DNA of 64,000 nucleotides from Lumbricus rubellus (Eukaryota; Annelida; Clitellata; Crassiclitellata; Lumbricidae). The notes below the pieces were generated by a model that searched no databases, had not been told where the DNA came from, and saw nothing but the letters and a program-made list of their open reading frames with translations. The stretch is from positions 12,887,533-12,951,532 of the forward strand of contig OX243822.1 of the NCBI GenBank assembly GCA_945859605.1, read 5' to 3'. Below, in pieces: positions 10,299-24,146 of this stretch (its first letter is position 1; each line of letters starts with the position of its first letter). Made by a program: the position numbers and the translations under genes.

Positions 10299-10574
10299 GA
10301 CGGTGGTGGTGTGGTGGTAGTGGTGGTGGTGGTGGGGGGGTTTAGGGGTGGTGGTGGTAGTGGTGGTGGGGGGTTTGGGGGTGGTGGTTTTGGTGGTGGT
10401 GGTTTTGGTGGTGGTGATTTGGTGGTGGTGGTGCATGGTGGTGGTGGTAGTGGTGGTGGTGATTTTGGTGTGGTTTTGGTAGTGGTGGTGGTGATGCATG
10501 GTGGTGGTGGTGGTGGTGGTGGTGATGGTGGTGGTGGTGGTGGTGGTGGTGGTGGTGGTGGTGGTGGTGGTGTT
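10299..10574 (+). repeat. (GGT)n microsatellite
   Basis: A nearly continuous GGT/GGTTTT run. It generates long poly-Gly/Val and poly-Pro/His frames that are artefacts of the repeat. Confidence 0.95.
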
Positions 10575-11852
10575 AGGATGGCGACTCTCCACCGCGTGAT
10601 TCTAACGGAATAACTGAATGAGGTGTGGCTGATATTCATATAACCTTCGTGGTCCTCATCGGTTTCTTTTCCAAGGCTTTCAACCAAAGAATGGAGGTCA
10701 CAGAAGACCGAGGTAGCATATGCCACCCTTGTCTGGGTTCAATCTGGAAGTGGAATTCATTCATTCATTTCGAGAACTTATGTAGTGTCACCTCAAGAGA
10801 CCTACTCAGAGTCGTTCCCACCACAGTCACAGTTAAAAATAGAGATTTTAGCAACATATGGAATGTAACGAATGTTGACATAATTATTGTTGCGAGCAGC
10901 AAGTACAACTCTCTAGTGGACCGTGTCCGGTTGCTTGTGTATCCACAGGCATTTATATATAAATTCTAATTGATCGATTGATTGATTGACTGATTGATTG
11001 AATATAAGAACGGGAACGACACCATAGTATAATATGGTCAATTTATCCCGTGGTCCACCTAATAGGGCCTAAGCATCATAAGCGCTGTTGTTGAATATCA
11101 CTAACATTACTGAAACAGCATATCGATCAGTGGAAGCCCATGCACAGGACATTTGCTCTTCAATAAATGAATTGCGTGGTCCCGCTACTGGAGAAATCTC
11201 TTTCCTAACTGCAACATGTCTCATCGTTAGAGGATAGAGCAACCTTAATGACAATGTACTATAGCAAGCATGTTTCCCCCTCGCCCTAAGTCTCCGGCCA
11301 TGATAGCAAGGGGGAAAGCAAACGACTTTCGGAATTGGAAAAAATTGAAAATGCACCGAGAGGAGACGGACAAGGAAATGAAACTCGTTTGGCCTAATGA
11401 TCTGACCAATCTATCTTTGTTTTGTTTTGTCCTGTACGTTTAGTTTGTCTTGCTTCGTCCGATCCAAAGCTATTTTGTAAGGCGCCATTGTAGCGGCATG
11501 ACTGGGTTGGGGCGCCATATAAATTGTCTTAATGTATTATTATTATTGTTGTTGTTGCTATTATTATTTTTAAATGCCCCTAGGTATTTAGGATCCTTCA
11601 GGAACTTTATTGCTATCCATTGTTTAAAAACTAGTCCGGAATTGTCAAGCCTCGTCTTCAGGGTTTGAAGGGAAAGTTCCTTTAAAAGCGACTAAGTTGT
11701 AGCGCTGAATGTTGACAGACAGACGCTGGAAAAGAAAAGTAGCTTCGCGCCTGTTACCACTCACCAGTAATGGACGATTATATCCTTTCATATCCCATTA
11801 GAGCACAAAATCCTTTCCTATTCTATTCTATCCCAACTTATTCTATCACATG
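10575..11852. other. Intron 2, repeat debris
   Basis: No supported gene. A short GATT run sits near 10970-11000 and a fragment reading GGGGCGCCATATAAATTG near 11510, related to the shared repeat tails, followed by an ATT/GTT run (11535-11570). Confidence 0.5.
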
Positions 11853-11990
11853 CAGGGTGAGAATTGCTGGGGGATGGGGGTTTCAAACCCCTGTCTTTAT
11901 TAGAGCCCCATGTTAAAGTCTGTTTTTCACACCCCGATTCCAGGTGGATAATGGTCCAACCCCAGTTATTTTTCCACAATTCTTACACTG
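11853..11990. mobile_element. hAT-like MITE with 8-bp TSD
   Basis: A 138-bp element starting CAGGGTGAGAATTG and ending CAATTCTTACACTG, flanked by ATCACATG on both sides (11845-11852 and 11991-11998). It is the same family as 29895-30048. Confidence 0.88.
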
Positions 11991-12187
11991 ATCACATGCT
12001 ATCTTTTTCTATCCTTATATCAGATCACATAATCCTATCTGATCCTATCCCATCCCACAGTATTCTGCACTGAACAATCTTATCGTCCTACCGTCCTACA
12101 CCTCTAATCCATAGATTTCATGATACACTAAAGCATGCTCAACGTATCTAAAAGTTTATGTCAAATCTCATCAGTGTTCTCTCTGAC
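11991..12187. other. Intron 2 sequence next to exon 2
   Basis: Contains loosely repeated ATCC/TATCC motifs. The donor GT of exon 2 is at 12187-12186. Confidence 0.5.
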
Positions 12188-12424
12188 CTGTGATGACCTC
12201 TAGGCACTCGGATCGGTTTGGGTAATTTCGCGGATAGTTTGGACTGCTAATTACACGGTTCATGGCCTTCAGTTGACCTCCAAGCAGTGTCGCATGCACT
12301 CCATGCCCTTCCTTCTGCTCCTCCTGCTCCTCCTCCTCTTCCGTGTCCTCCAGTGTGGAGTTGATGCGGCAGCTGAGGTGGAGGTAGTCGCCGGCCGACC
12401 TCTCTGGAACGCCGACATCATCGC
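12188..12424 (-). CDS. neto: NETO-like gene, coding exon 2: first half of CUB domain 1
   Basis: This 237-nt exon is framed by a strong pyrimidine-rich acceptor (gtcttgtacag) and the donor ACAG|GTCAGA. It reads GDDVGVPERSAG, then a cysteine-containing segment with an N-glycosylation motif NST, an E/Q-rich acidic stretch, and finally the CUB opening VISSPNYPRNYPNRSECLEV. SPNYP..YP....C is the canonical first strand pair of CUB domains. It starts by completing a Gly codon (G from exon 1 + GC) and ends one base into an Ala codon completed by exon 3, giving ...VIT-APRGHRI across the junction, as expected inside a CUB domain. Phase, length and motif continuity with both neighbours support it strongly. 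The acidic insert before the CUB is unusual and may be lineage-specific. Confidence 0.85.
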
Positions 12425-12494
12425 CTGTACAAGACAAAAACAAGGTTAATGGAAGCGAGGTTTGCACTTCTTTCCCTCTCTCTGTACTAGAGGG

Positions 12495-12658
12495 CATGGG
12501 CGGAGTTTATCAGAGGCTAGGGAGGCTAAGCCCCCCCAAGAAGGTCCAGATTCAACTTTTTACCATGAAAATGGTATCTTTCTTCGGTGTTAGCCCCCCT
12601 AAGAAGACCCAGACTCGGGGCTAGCCCCTCCAAGAACGGAAACCAAACTCCGCCCATG
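12495..12658. mobile_element. hAT-like MITE with perfect 8-bp TSD
   Basis: A 164-bp element with ends CATGGGCGGAGTTT and AAACTCCGCCCATG (perfect inverted repeat), flanked by CTAGAGGG at 12487-12494 and 12659-12666. It sits about 70 bp upstream of exon 2 of the NETO-like gene, inside intron 1. Confidence 0.92.
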
Positions 12659-12740
12659 CTAGAGGGAGAAAGGAAAACGGAGAGTAGACGGACGAGCGGA
12701 GGGAAGGTAGAATTTTTTCCTCTGCATTTTGCTATAGAGG

Positions 12741-12935
12741 GCACCTTCAAGCTCTCTACTCAGAGGCGCTCCAGACTACACCGCGGACATTGCATCGGCG
12801 TTTCACGCCGAAGCGCTGAGCAATTGCGATTGAAGGACTTGCTCAAGGTCCATACATGAGGTGGATTCGAAGTTTCGAACCTGCAACCCTCCGGCTCCAA
12901 GGCACCGAACCCACCACTACACCACGTGATGGATG
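12741..12935 (-). mobile_element. tRNA-derived SINE
   Basis: Read on the minus strand it starts GTGGTGTAGTGGTGG (A-box region), followed by a B-box-like GGTTCGAA, the conserved GGACCTTGAGCAAGTCCTTCA body and the tail GAGCGCCTCTGAGTAGAGAG. The same family occurs at 20531, 36660, 44368, 52840 and 59941. Confidence 0.88.
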
Positions 12936-14091
12936 GCCCAGGATGGGATAGGATGGGAAGAGCGTAGGGGAGAAAGTGGGGACGCAGACAGGGAACCAGA
13001 CAAAGCGGGAAGGAGAAGGGAGGGAGAGGGAGGCAGGTTGAAAAGATGAATGAATTTGGATGGGTCGATAGATGGAAGAATCGATGGTATATACACGGAG
13101 ACAATGAATAACGGCTCTAAATGATAACCGTTGTGGATGCATTGTCCTTTATCTTTCCCCCTCTACCAGCCCTTCTTCCCTTTCCTATGTCCCTCTATAC
13201 ATGTATATCTATCTTTTCCCTGCAGTTCTTCCTTATACTGGAGTAGCCTATATTTCTTTCTCCCTTGCTCCATTGCCCATCCGTCATACTTTACGTCCTG
13301 TATGCTACGTCCGTGCACGTCAGGCTCCCCCTCTCTCTTCTCTCTGTCTGCAGTCTCTGTAGCGGCATGACTGTCTGTCTCTGTCTGTCTCTATATCTAT
13401 ATGTCTCTGTTTCTGGCTGTCGCTGTCTCTGTCTCTGTCCCTCTTTCTTCTCTCTCTCTCTCTCTCTCTATCTGTGTGTGTGTGCGTGTGTGCGCGCGCC
13501 CCTTCTTTTTCCGTATCTCTCCTTCTCCTTCTCTGCATTCCTTTCTGTCTTCCCATGTGTCCGTCTTAGTGTCAGCGTCTCACCCCCTCCACAACAAATC
13601 TGGTGGAAAGTAGAAAAACAATTCTCTCAAAAGCGACGTCTGTTAACATATTTTCCGATCTGCGTGAATCACAGCCGTACAACAACATTGTACATGTACA
13701 TATATACATGAATACATACATACACACACGCATACACACACACACACACAGTATGTCGACTTCCAATAAAGCAATCAACGTTTTTGGACAGACGATTCTG
13801 ACGTTCAGAAGATTATTCGCGTATACATAATTCAGGAAGAGAGACATGTATAATAATGAAGAGATTTCTCTGTCCATGTGTTTTTTTTATAAATGTCTCA
13901 TCAAATGCAATCACATACATACATACATAAATGCATACATACATAAATGCACACATACATACATACATAAATGCATACATACATACATACATACATACTC
14001 GTACATAAATGCACACATGCATAAATACATGCGCACATAATTATATGCGTGCAAATATCTGATAAAATATATCTGATAAAATATATCTGAT
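12936..14091. other. Intron 1, simple-repeat-rich
   Basis: Polypurine/polypyrimidine DNA, CT and GT runs (13370-13495), CATA/CACA runs (13695-13750) and a CATA array (13912-14040). No gene is supported; the many low-complexity frames are repeat artefacts. Confidence 0.7.
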
Positions 14092-14345
14092 AAAATTCGA
14101 GAGGCCAGATTGCGGTGTTATGGGCATGTTTAGCGATCGGACGATGGCGGTGGCATCAAAAGAATCATGCGTGCAGAAGTACAGGGACGCCGCAGCCGTG
14201 GGCGGCAGAAGAAGAGTTGGAGGGACATGATACAACAGGACATGGAATTTCTTGATCTGAAAAAGGAAGACGCTTGAGACAGAACAACATGGAGACAAAG
14301 GATCCGAGTGGCTGACCCTCCTCAGCGAGGGATTATATTCTAGCC
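14092..14345 (+). pseudogene. LINE ORF2 C-terminal fragment, decayed
   Basis: The plus-strand reading is REARLRCYGHV, then RIMRAEVQGRRSRGRQKKSW, RDMIQQDMEF and DRTTWRQRIRVADPPQ. This is the C-terminal block (GHV...GR..GR...W.D.....D....DR..WR) seen after the RT in many invertebrate LINEs. Two in-frame stops interrupt it: TAG after GHV and TGA before DRTTW. The segment is 5'-truncated, a typical dead LINE end. The subfamily cannot be assigned from this piece. Confidence 0.8.
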
Positions 14346-15174
14346 AGAAGGAAAAGAAGATTTTCGTGCTTATAACAACGTGCATGTAAAATTATAAATA
14401 CCTTCGTGCATATAAAATATTATAATTACTGAACTCTGCAGGTCACAGCCATTTAACATTTTTCTTCATCCTCTCTCACCAACCAGACTGAGGGGCTGCA
14501 TTCCTTTCACGCATAGGCCTACATAATACCAGGTTATTATATAATTTATTACATAGACCTAATGCATGGTATTATGTAGCCTATGCGTGCATACAAAGCA
14601 GGGGCTCCAGTTCGGTGAGAGAAGGAGATAAATTGATGTGACCTGAGGTCATCAGCCAGTCTACACGATTTACTATCCGTCAAGATTACGGCTCGAGATC
14701 CCTGCTGTATGTTACATGTATGTTCCGTATGTTGCGGTGCATTCATAGGCGGCGCACTATCATCGTTACCATGGTTACAGTACACTGCACCACGTGACTT
14801 CCTTATGATGCGCGTTTAATGCATTTGCCGCTGTAAACATTGGCTGAATTTATGCAGCTCCTTCACAAATAATTACATGCTTTTATGTGTACGCGTCTAT
14901 ACTGTCCGTGTGTCTGTCTGTCTCTGTTTTTGTCTGTCTGTCTCTGTCTCTCCCTGTGTGTGTTTGTGTATGTGTGTCCATATTTTGTGTATGTCTGTTT
15001 ATCGCATGGACTTGGGGTGGGTTGAAGAGGTGAGGTTAGACTGGGGACGAGTGTTTTGAAGGGGATGGGGGTCGGACGGGTCGGGGATGTTTTATTGTCG
15101 TCCTGCGGGAACAGACCGCGTCCTCTTGCGCTTGCATCTAACCTGCCCTCAATTGTTTATTCCGCATCTGCCTA
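14346..15174. other. Intron 1, nothing coding
   Basis: Repeated TAGGCCTAC-type palindromes, an inverted repeat of GCATAGGCCTACATAATACC about 14511-14590, and GTCT repeats (14910-14990). Confidence 0.5.
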
Positions 15175-15545
15175 GTACTGCTTCTCTTTCTTCTTCTCCT
15201 TCTCCTTCTTCTCCTCCTTCTTTTTCTCCTTATCCTTCTCCTTTATCTCCTCCTTCTTCTCTTTCTTCTCCTTCTTCTCCTTCTTCTTCTTCTCCTTCTC
15301 CTTCTACTCCTCTTCCTTCTTTTCTCCTTATTCTTCTCCTTCTTCTCCTCCTTCTCATCTGTCGTCCTCTGTCGCCTTCATCTCCTCCTCCTTCTTCTTC
15401 TCCTTCTACTCCTCTTCCTTCTTTTCTCCTTCTCCTTCTCCTTCTTCTCCTCCTTCTTCTCCTTCTTCTCCTTCTTCTACTCCTTCTTCTTCTCCTTCTC
15501 CTTCTTCTTCGTCTTTTCCTTCTCCATTTCCTCGCCTTCCTTCTC
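15175..15545 (+). repeat. (CTT/CTC)n polypyrimidine tract
   Basis: About 370 bp of almost pure pyrimidine with an internal duplicated block (TACTCCTCTTCCTTC at about 15304 and 15407). It could form H-DNA; no coding meaning. Confidence 0.9.
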
Positions 15546-16393
15546 CGTGTCGGGCGAATCTTCCTTTTCTCCAACTTGTCTCTTGTCTTTTATTTAACTG
15601 TCTTCGATCCGAAGGTTGGCCGCACCACGAACCGTCTGTCTGCAAATGTATCTTTCCTCTGTCGTCCTCAGTAGTTCAGTCATGGTCAAGCCTATTTTTC
15701 TCTCTATCGTCTTCATCTGATCCCCACTGTGAATTCTTGTTCTTCGTCTAACTTTCTCTTCTTCTACGCCTCTTTCACATCTGGTTAAATATTCTCCGCT
15801 CCTGCTCCTACATTTCCATTTTCTCCTGCTCTTATCTCTTATGCATCGACACCTGATTAATTATAAATTACCTAGTTAACTATGGTTCCCTTTTAAGATG
15901 CGCTTTTGTATAATTATAAACTTGCTATATGTTTGTTCTTTTATTGGCCATCGATTCTGTTCCATATTTTGATAAAAATAATATTTTTATCATCCAATGT
16001 TTTTGAAGTTTGCGATTTCATGAGAAATGCTGTAGGACCACACACACACCGTGACACACGCACGCACGCACATGCACACGAACGCACGCACACACACGCG
16101 CGCACGCACACATGCACGCACGCACGCGCACACACACACTATGATTATATGCACGCTCTTGTTATCATGCATTCATGCAGTCCGAGCGCCTAATAACTTC
16201 TATTGGCCGCCATATTGATCCGTGCATGGATCACGCAAGGATCAGTGGCGTCGAATCCGCCCTCGAGAGGGCGTCTCGAAAGATTCGATGGACCAGTACG
16301 AAGGTCGAGGTTCAAGGTCAGGCGCCATACATCTGGTCGATGAGGTGATGGATAAATGACCACATGACGTATACACGGGAAATGCGTCTCTTG
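15546..16393. other. Intron 1 with CA/CACG microsatellite
   Basis: A CACG/CACA repeat spans about 16040-16140. The rest shows no recognisable gene or repeat boundary. Confidence 0.55.
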
Positions 16394-17995
16394 CATACGG
16401 CGGATGGACGGATGGGTGGATCGATGGTTGAGTGGATGGATGGATGAGTGGATGAATGAATGGATGGATGGATGAATGGATGCATAGATGGATGGATGGA
16501 TGGATGTATAGATGGATGGACGGATGGATGGATGGATGAGTGGATGGATGGATGGATGGATTAGTGGATGGATGGATGAGTGGATGGATTGATGGATGAG
16601 TGGATGGATGGATGGGTGAGTGGATGTATGGATGGATGGATGGATGGATGGATGGATGAGTGGATGGATGGATGAGTGGATGGATGGATGGATGGATGGA
16701 TTAGTGGATGGATGGATGAGTGGATGGATTGATGGATGAGTGGATGGATGAATGGATGAGTGGATGGATGGATGAGTGGATGGATAAATGGATGGATGGA
16801 TTAGTGGATGGATGGATGAGTGGATGGACGGATGGGTGGATCGATGGTTGAGTGGATGGATGGATGAGTGGATGAATGAATGGATGGATGGATGAATGGA
16901 TGCATAGATGGATGGATGGATGGATGTATAGATGGATAGACGGATGGATGGATGGATGAGTGGATGGATGGATGGATGGATGGATTAGTGGATGGATGGA
17001 TGAGTGGATGGATTGATGGATGAGTGGATGGATGGATGGGTGAGTGGATGTATGGATGGATGGATGGATGGATGGATGGATGGATGAGTGGATGGATGGA
17101 TGAGTGGATGGATGGATGGATGGATGGATTAGTGGATGGATGGATGAGTGGATGGATTGATGGATGAGTGGATGGATGGATGAGTGGATGGATGGATGAG
17201 TGGATGGATAAATGGATGGATGGATTAGTGGATGGATGGATGAGTGGATGGATGGATGGATGAGTGGATGGATGGATGAGTGGATGGATGGATGGATGGA
17301 TTAGTGGATGGATGGATGAGTGGATGGATTGATGGATGAGTGGATGGATAGATTGGTTGGTGCATGGATGGATGAGTGGATGGATGGATGGATGGATGAA
17401 TGGATGCATAGATGGATGGATGGATGGATGTATAGATGGATGGACGGATGGATGGATGGATGAGTGGATGGATGGATGGATGGATGGATTAGTGGATGGA
17501 TGGATGAGTGGATGGATTGATGGATGAGTGGATGGATGGATGGGTGAGTGGATGTATGGATGGATGGATGGATGGATGGATGGATGAGTGGATGGATGGA
17601 TGAGTGGATGGATGGATGGATGGATTAGTGGATGGATGGATGAGTGGATGGATTGATGGATGAGTGGATGGATGGATGGATGAGTGGATGGATTGATGGA
17701 TGAGTGGATGGATGGATGGGTGAGTGGATGTATGGATGGATGGATGGATGGATGGATGGATGAGTGGATGGATGGATGGATGAGTGGATGGATGGATGGA
17801 TGGATGGATGGATTAGTGGATGAATGGATGAGTGGATGGATTGATGGATGAGTGGATGGTGGATGTATGGATGGATGGATGAGTGGATGGATGGATGAGT
17901 GGATGGATGGATGAGTGGATGGTGGATGTATGGATGGATGGATGAGTGGATGGATGGATGAGTGGATGGATCATGGATGAGTGGATGGATAGATG
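16394..17995 (+). repeat. (GGAT)n array with higher-order repeats
   Basis: About 1.6 kb of GGAT/GAGT variants. The marker GGGTGGATCGATGGTTG occurs at about 16414 and 16834, and TGCATAGATGG at 16481, 16901 and 17404, so blocks of about 420 and 503 bp have been duplicated inside the array. Confidence 0.95.
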
Positions 17996-18009
17996 AATGC
18001 GCAGGCCGA

Positions 18010-18042
18010 ATGAAACAGGCAGACAGTCACAGACAGACAGTC

Positions 18043-18107
<65 letters not shown>
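18010..18107 (+). repeat. (GACA)n microsatellite
   Basis: An uninterrupted CAGA/GACA tract follows a short irregular start. Confidence 0.95.
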
Positions 18108-18406
18108 TAGGACATCTCATTTATAATGGCAGAGGTCCTCTACTGAGAAAGATCCACTCTAATCCTACCCGATCCAGTGCAGTCCCATCCTATTCGGATC
18201 TGCTAGGTCAAATCCAGGACAAAATCTCCTCTCTCTACATGTATAGGCCTACATGTATAATTGTATATATAGTCCGCATTCTTGAAAGCAATTCATTCTG
18301 TCGGTAAAGAACAGCAGGGAATAAACCGCTGCTGGACAATCAGTTTAGCTATGCACAGAGTCCAGCATATAGAGTTTGTGTGTTTCAACCTATAAGTGGC
18401 CTTTCT
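18108..18406. other. Intron 1, unique-looking
   Basis: No gene or repeat end recognised. Confidence 0.4.
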
Positions 18407-18845
18407 TTCTTGCTCACTCACTCGCTCACTCACTCAATCACTTACTCAATCACTTACTCAATCACTCACTCCAGCACTCACTCCAACACTCACTCATTCA
18501 TTCGCTCGCTCACTTGCTCACTCACTCAATCACTCATTCACTTTAGCACTCACTCATTCATTCACTCAAGCATTATTCATTCACTCACTCATTTGCTTGC
18601 TCACTCACATCCACTCACTCACACATTCAATCGCTCAAGCACTCATTCGTTCACTGACTGACTTACTCACTCTCACTCATTCACACTCATTCGCCCATCC
18701 ACTCACTCATTCACTTACTCGTTTTCTCACTCACTCATTCACATACCCGCTTACTCATTCATTTACTCAAGCAATCATTCACTCACTCACTTATTCACTC
18801 ATTCACTCACTCATTCAATCACTAACTCAATAAGTCACTCATTCA
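18407..18845 (+). repeat. (ACTC)n array
   Basis: ACTC/ATTC tetranucleotide repeat of about 440 bp with many variants, producing long spurious Ser/Leu/Thr/His frames. Confidence 0.95.
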
Positions 18846-19217
18846 CTCTTGTATCTCTCTATCTCTCTCTCTCTCTTTCTCTCACACTATCTCTGTGCCT
18901 GTTTGTTTCTCTCTATCTATTTTCTCCCCACATTCCATTAAAGTTTATGACCACACTCGTATCATTTGACCGAAACAGTAGGCTATACATGTATACATGT
19001 AAGTAATCTATATTTTGGTTTCGAACTCATTGCGCTCTATTCATGAGGATAACCTAGTCTCGATGGCACTCATTTCCTCTAATCGTTCTACGATGTTTAA
19101 TGGTCCTAGACCACCATTCGCGTCAATCCCAATCTCGCAGAAAAAGCGCAAACAGGAGTTTGGCGTCGTCTCTGCCTATAATAGCGCAACATAAGGAGCA
19201 AGACAGAAACCGGTCGA
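18846..19217. other. Intron 1, CT run then unique DNA
   Basis: A CT-rich stretch (18850-18920) is followed by about 290 bp with no recognised feature. Confidence 0.4.
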
Positions 19218-20490
<1,273 letters not shown>

Positions 20491-20530
20491 TCTATTATGT
20501 TAAAGGAGAATTCTTCGAAAGATGATAGAG

Positions 20531-20737
20531 CCCCTTCAAGCTCGCTACTCAGAGGTACTCCCGACTGCAGCGTGGACATTGCATCGGAGTTTCACGTGGA
20601 AGCGCCCGAGCAATTGCGAGTGAAGGACTATACTTGCCCAAGGTCTTTACGTGGCGATTTGACGTGAATTCGAACCTGCAACCCTTCAGCTGCAAAGCAA
20701 CAAATATAAGCTTACCCACTACATCACCGCGCCCCAC
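20531..20737 (-). mobile_element. tRNA-derived SINE
   Basis: On the minus strand it starts GGGGCGCGGTGATGTAGTGG, has a B-box GGTTCGAATTC, the body CAAGTATAGTCCTTCACTCG and the tail TCTGAGTAGCGAGCTTGAAG. It lies directly beside the TATC array. Confidence 0.9.
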
Positions 20738-22028
20738 AATAATATATATCATGTACCTGTTTACCTTCTTCTATTGATTCTGGGTGGTGAAAAAGAGGAC
20801 AAGGACAATTCCATAATTCCAGCAACCAATTCAGACCAAAAACATGCCAACACTCCTGTCAATAAAGATGTGTTGGCCACAGCAACCAACACTGCGGCTC
20901 TGTTTAAGGAAGGTATTCGAGGAGGCAGTAAAACAACTCATCGACTAACGAAATGGTGACAGCAAGATTGTTTTGCACCGAGGGACACATAATATACACG
21001 GTTATGCATGGCCATCAAGATCTGCATCTTGGGACAGATCTACCGCATAAAGCAACTTTATTACCGGCCATATAATCTGGAATTGGTTCGCGATCCGTTA
21101 GTTAAATCGCAGCATTTTTGGAGTTGATCGATACGAAAAATGACCGAATTCCTGCATAGATCGTATTACCTTAGTGAACAACTGTGATAGCCTACTTCTG
21201 ATCGCTACAATCTTCGTGTGTGCAATAATTGAGTTGCATAACTGCATCAAATCATTTTAAGCTTGTAGTGGCTGCATCCATACATTAGCCTACGAGGATT
21301 TTATAGCAATCCTTCAAGGTTATACATGTATACTCTGGGGCTCTCCGAACCAAACATCGGATAAAGAGAACAGTTTTTAGACTGCTGCTGAACGTATCGG
21401 AGGGAACCTGGGCAAAATATTTTGAGCCTTCCCGTTGTAATACACTTGCACACTGACATTGACATTGACAATGATTTATTTATTCCTTGGAGCATATCAA
21501 ACACAACCTGAACATAGTGCAACTTAACTAGACAACGTGTTCATACTGTCTGACAAACATATTAACATAACACATTTGAAAGGAAAATTATCAGAAGCAC
21601 ATTTCATTGTATCAACCAGGAAAGGGGAAGACCCAGAAGGGGCACTAGCCCCGCTGGGAAGGGTCCACCCTATAGCTCAGCTTAATGTTGGTTGTACAGA
21701 AACAGAACATGCAGCATCTATGCTGTTAACACTGAAGATGATGATAACTCGACATTTAATAGAACAACATGCAATCCTATGAGAGACCGACAAATAAAAA
21801 AAAACAAAAAAACAAAAATTGGGAGTGATTCTGTCCGATTCATCTTGCTAAAGACAATTTACGAATTATTCTCAAACACAACACAATAGTCCAGGTCGTC
21901 AACAGAGAAAGCGTGTCGTTGCAGCAGAAAGCGAACTATTTTGTATATGAAGCTTATCAAACGTAGGCCTATGTACATGTAGGCATAGGCCTACACGTTA
22001 TAGGCAGGCCGCACGGGAGTTCAAACAA
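20738..22028. other. Intron 1, nothing recognised
   Basis: No conserved frame. Several TAGGCCTA palindromes occur near 21965-22000. Confidence 0.45.
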
Positions 22029-22036
22029 TAACAGAC

Positions 22037-22354
22037 CATAGGCGGAAACCTGGTCGGAGACTGGGGGGGGGGCGAACGACCTGGCCGAAGGAAAGATTTT
22101 TTGACGGACGAAAATTTGTAACGAGTCCGAAAGTCAAGAAAAATTTCTATTTTCGCCACCAAAAAAGTTGATGACCTTTTTTTTAGTCATCCGGCCAAAA
22201 ACTTTCAAAATTACCTATAAAAAATATTTTTTCGTCCTCCGTGAGAGTCTTCACGCTCAACTTTGGAACTTTTGGGGACCAATGCATGGGCCGTCCCCCC
22301 AACACCTTTTTGTGGGGACCGTCCCTCCTTGTCCCCCCTAAGTTTCCGCCCATG
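22037..22354. mobile_element. hAT-like MITE with 8-bp TSD
   Basis: A 318-bp element with ends CATAGGCGGAAAC and GTTTCCGCCCATG, flanked by TAACAGAC at 22029-22036 and 22355-22362. It contains a G-run near the left end and GGGCCGTCCCCCC near the right end, as does 26761-27004. Confidence 0.92.
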
Positions 22355-24079
22355 TAACAGACAAAAAAGTTGCTGGGCCGACAGTGAACTCCAAGGACGC
22401 GGAAACGTTAGAAGGAGTGATGAATGAAGATCACCTCTCTTTCGGCGAAAGCCTCAGTTAGATCAGCGCAGAGGCATGGAGTTTGTGGCATGATGGCATC
22501 TTTCTAAAGTCACCGCTAGGTTACACGAGGAAATGAGAATTTGTCTCAAGCTAGCAACATCAACACGTTGTTCTTCTTTTATCAAATTATGTAGACGATA
22601 AAAAGATTACTTTGAAGTTAATTGATGGCTGACCGTGTCGATACATCAGGATCAAACACGCCTATGAAGGAAGGAAGGAGCACTGATAACCAATTTCCTA
22701 GAAGCGACAGGATCTGTCATCTAAAGCGCTGTTTATAAGGACAACAGTGAAGATCAAGAGGTCGTCATCATAGTAGCCAACTTAATTCAAATATCTGACT
22801 TATCTCAACTAAACCAATCGCAAGTTTTTAAAATCAGTTTAAAAATTAGCAAAAAAACTGGATACAAGTATTTTTGTTAACTAATTACTGATTATTATGC
22901 AAAATGCATATTTTATTCAATAACATAACAGTTTTGGGAGAAAGCTGTACCAAATGGTGTCGTTTTAATTATTTCGTAAAGGCATGACTTTAAATTTCGT
23001 ACTCTAGATGCATTTTGGCAGATTATAGCTTCCAAACAAGCAAATAGTTTTAAATCCATATTTCCAGTTAAAATTAACATAGAATTATAATTTGAGCGTC
23101 GTTGTCACAAAGATAATGTGATTTTCTTTAAATGGTTTATTAGACACCAAAGTCAAAAATTCTACACCTGTGACTGGTTTTCTGCAGATGGGTCATATTA
23201 TTAGGCTGTGTGGCTCGCCTGACTTCTTCTCTTCACAATACCTTTATTAAAATCTAGGAAGAATATTAATGTAGCATTGCACAAGAAGGGTCTTAAGTGG
23301 CTTATAAGACGCTTAGAGAGATTGTGAATAAGGCCTACTGTGAATAATTATGTGGTGTGTTTTCCTCTACTTTCGAACGTTTTGTCATCAATTGTCATTG
23401 TAATGTTCACAGGCGCAAACGCAGAAGAAGCAAGGGTCCAATTATAGACATTCCCAGTTTCCACATCGCATCTAATTATGCCTTCGGGGTGTGTTTCCGA
23501 GCGCATCTTTCTTCAGTTGGTCCTTCTAAGTTGCCTCTTTAGTTTTCTCTCGCAATTTCATCAACTCTTCTGCGCTGTACTACACGTGGCGCCCCAAGCA
23601 ACGGGATAAAACCGCTCCATCGTCTTGGACGCTTGAGTAAGTGGAGTACGTCTGTCCACTACCCTGTCTGTCTCTCCATACGTCTGATTTCGTCTGCTTG
23701 TCCTCCGCAGCCTCCCTTTTCCTATCGCTATGCTCGTGTGTCTATAAGGCTTCTGTCGTATATTTCATTCTGTTTCCGTGAAGCGTTAGAAATCCGCCAC
23801 TTTATCATGCATCCTCTTCTTCTCCTCCTCTGCATCCTCTTCTTCTTCTCCGCATCTTTTTCTTCTCTGCATCCTCTTCCTCTTCTTCCGTTGTTCTTAT
23901 CATTGGCACAGATCTCTTCTTAGACTGCAGGCTTCTTCTCCACAACGCGTTTCGGACAGCGCGGTTTTTATCGATACAAAAGACAGATAAATTATACATT
24001 AATATATTCTAGAGACGTTTATTCTTCGCTGCCTCTGACTGTATTATTTTCTCTGTTTTTTTTGTCTTGGTCGTCTGTC
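22355..24079. other. Intron 1, AT-rich, nothing coding
   Basis: No supported gene. A pyrimidine-rich TCTTCTTCT/CCTCTTC patch lies at 23810-23900. Confidence 0.45.
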
Positions 24080-24093
24080 TGTCTGTATTGAAT

Positions 24094-24146
<53 letters not shown>

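Noticed and set aside
10247..10726. Proline-rich and histidine-rich frames that could look like extensins or metal-binding proteins
   Set aside because: Produced by the (GGT)n tract in several frames on both strands; no unique protein sequence.
16801..17409. 202-codon Ile-His-Pro-Ser frame resembling a repeat protein or antifreeze-like protein
   Set aside because: It is the complement of the GGAT array; all frames of the array are open because the repeat contains no stop.
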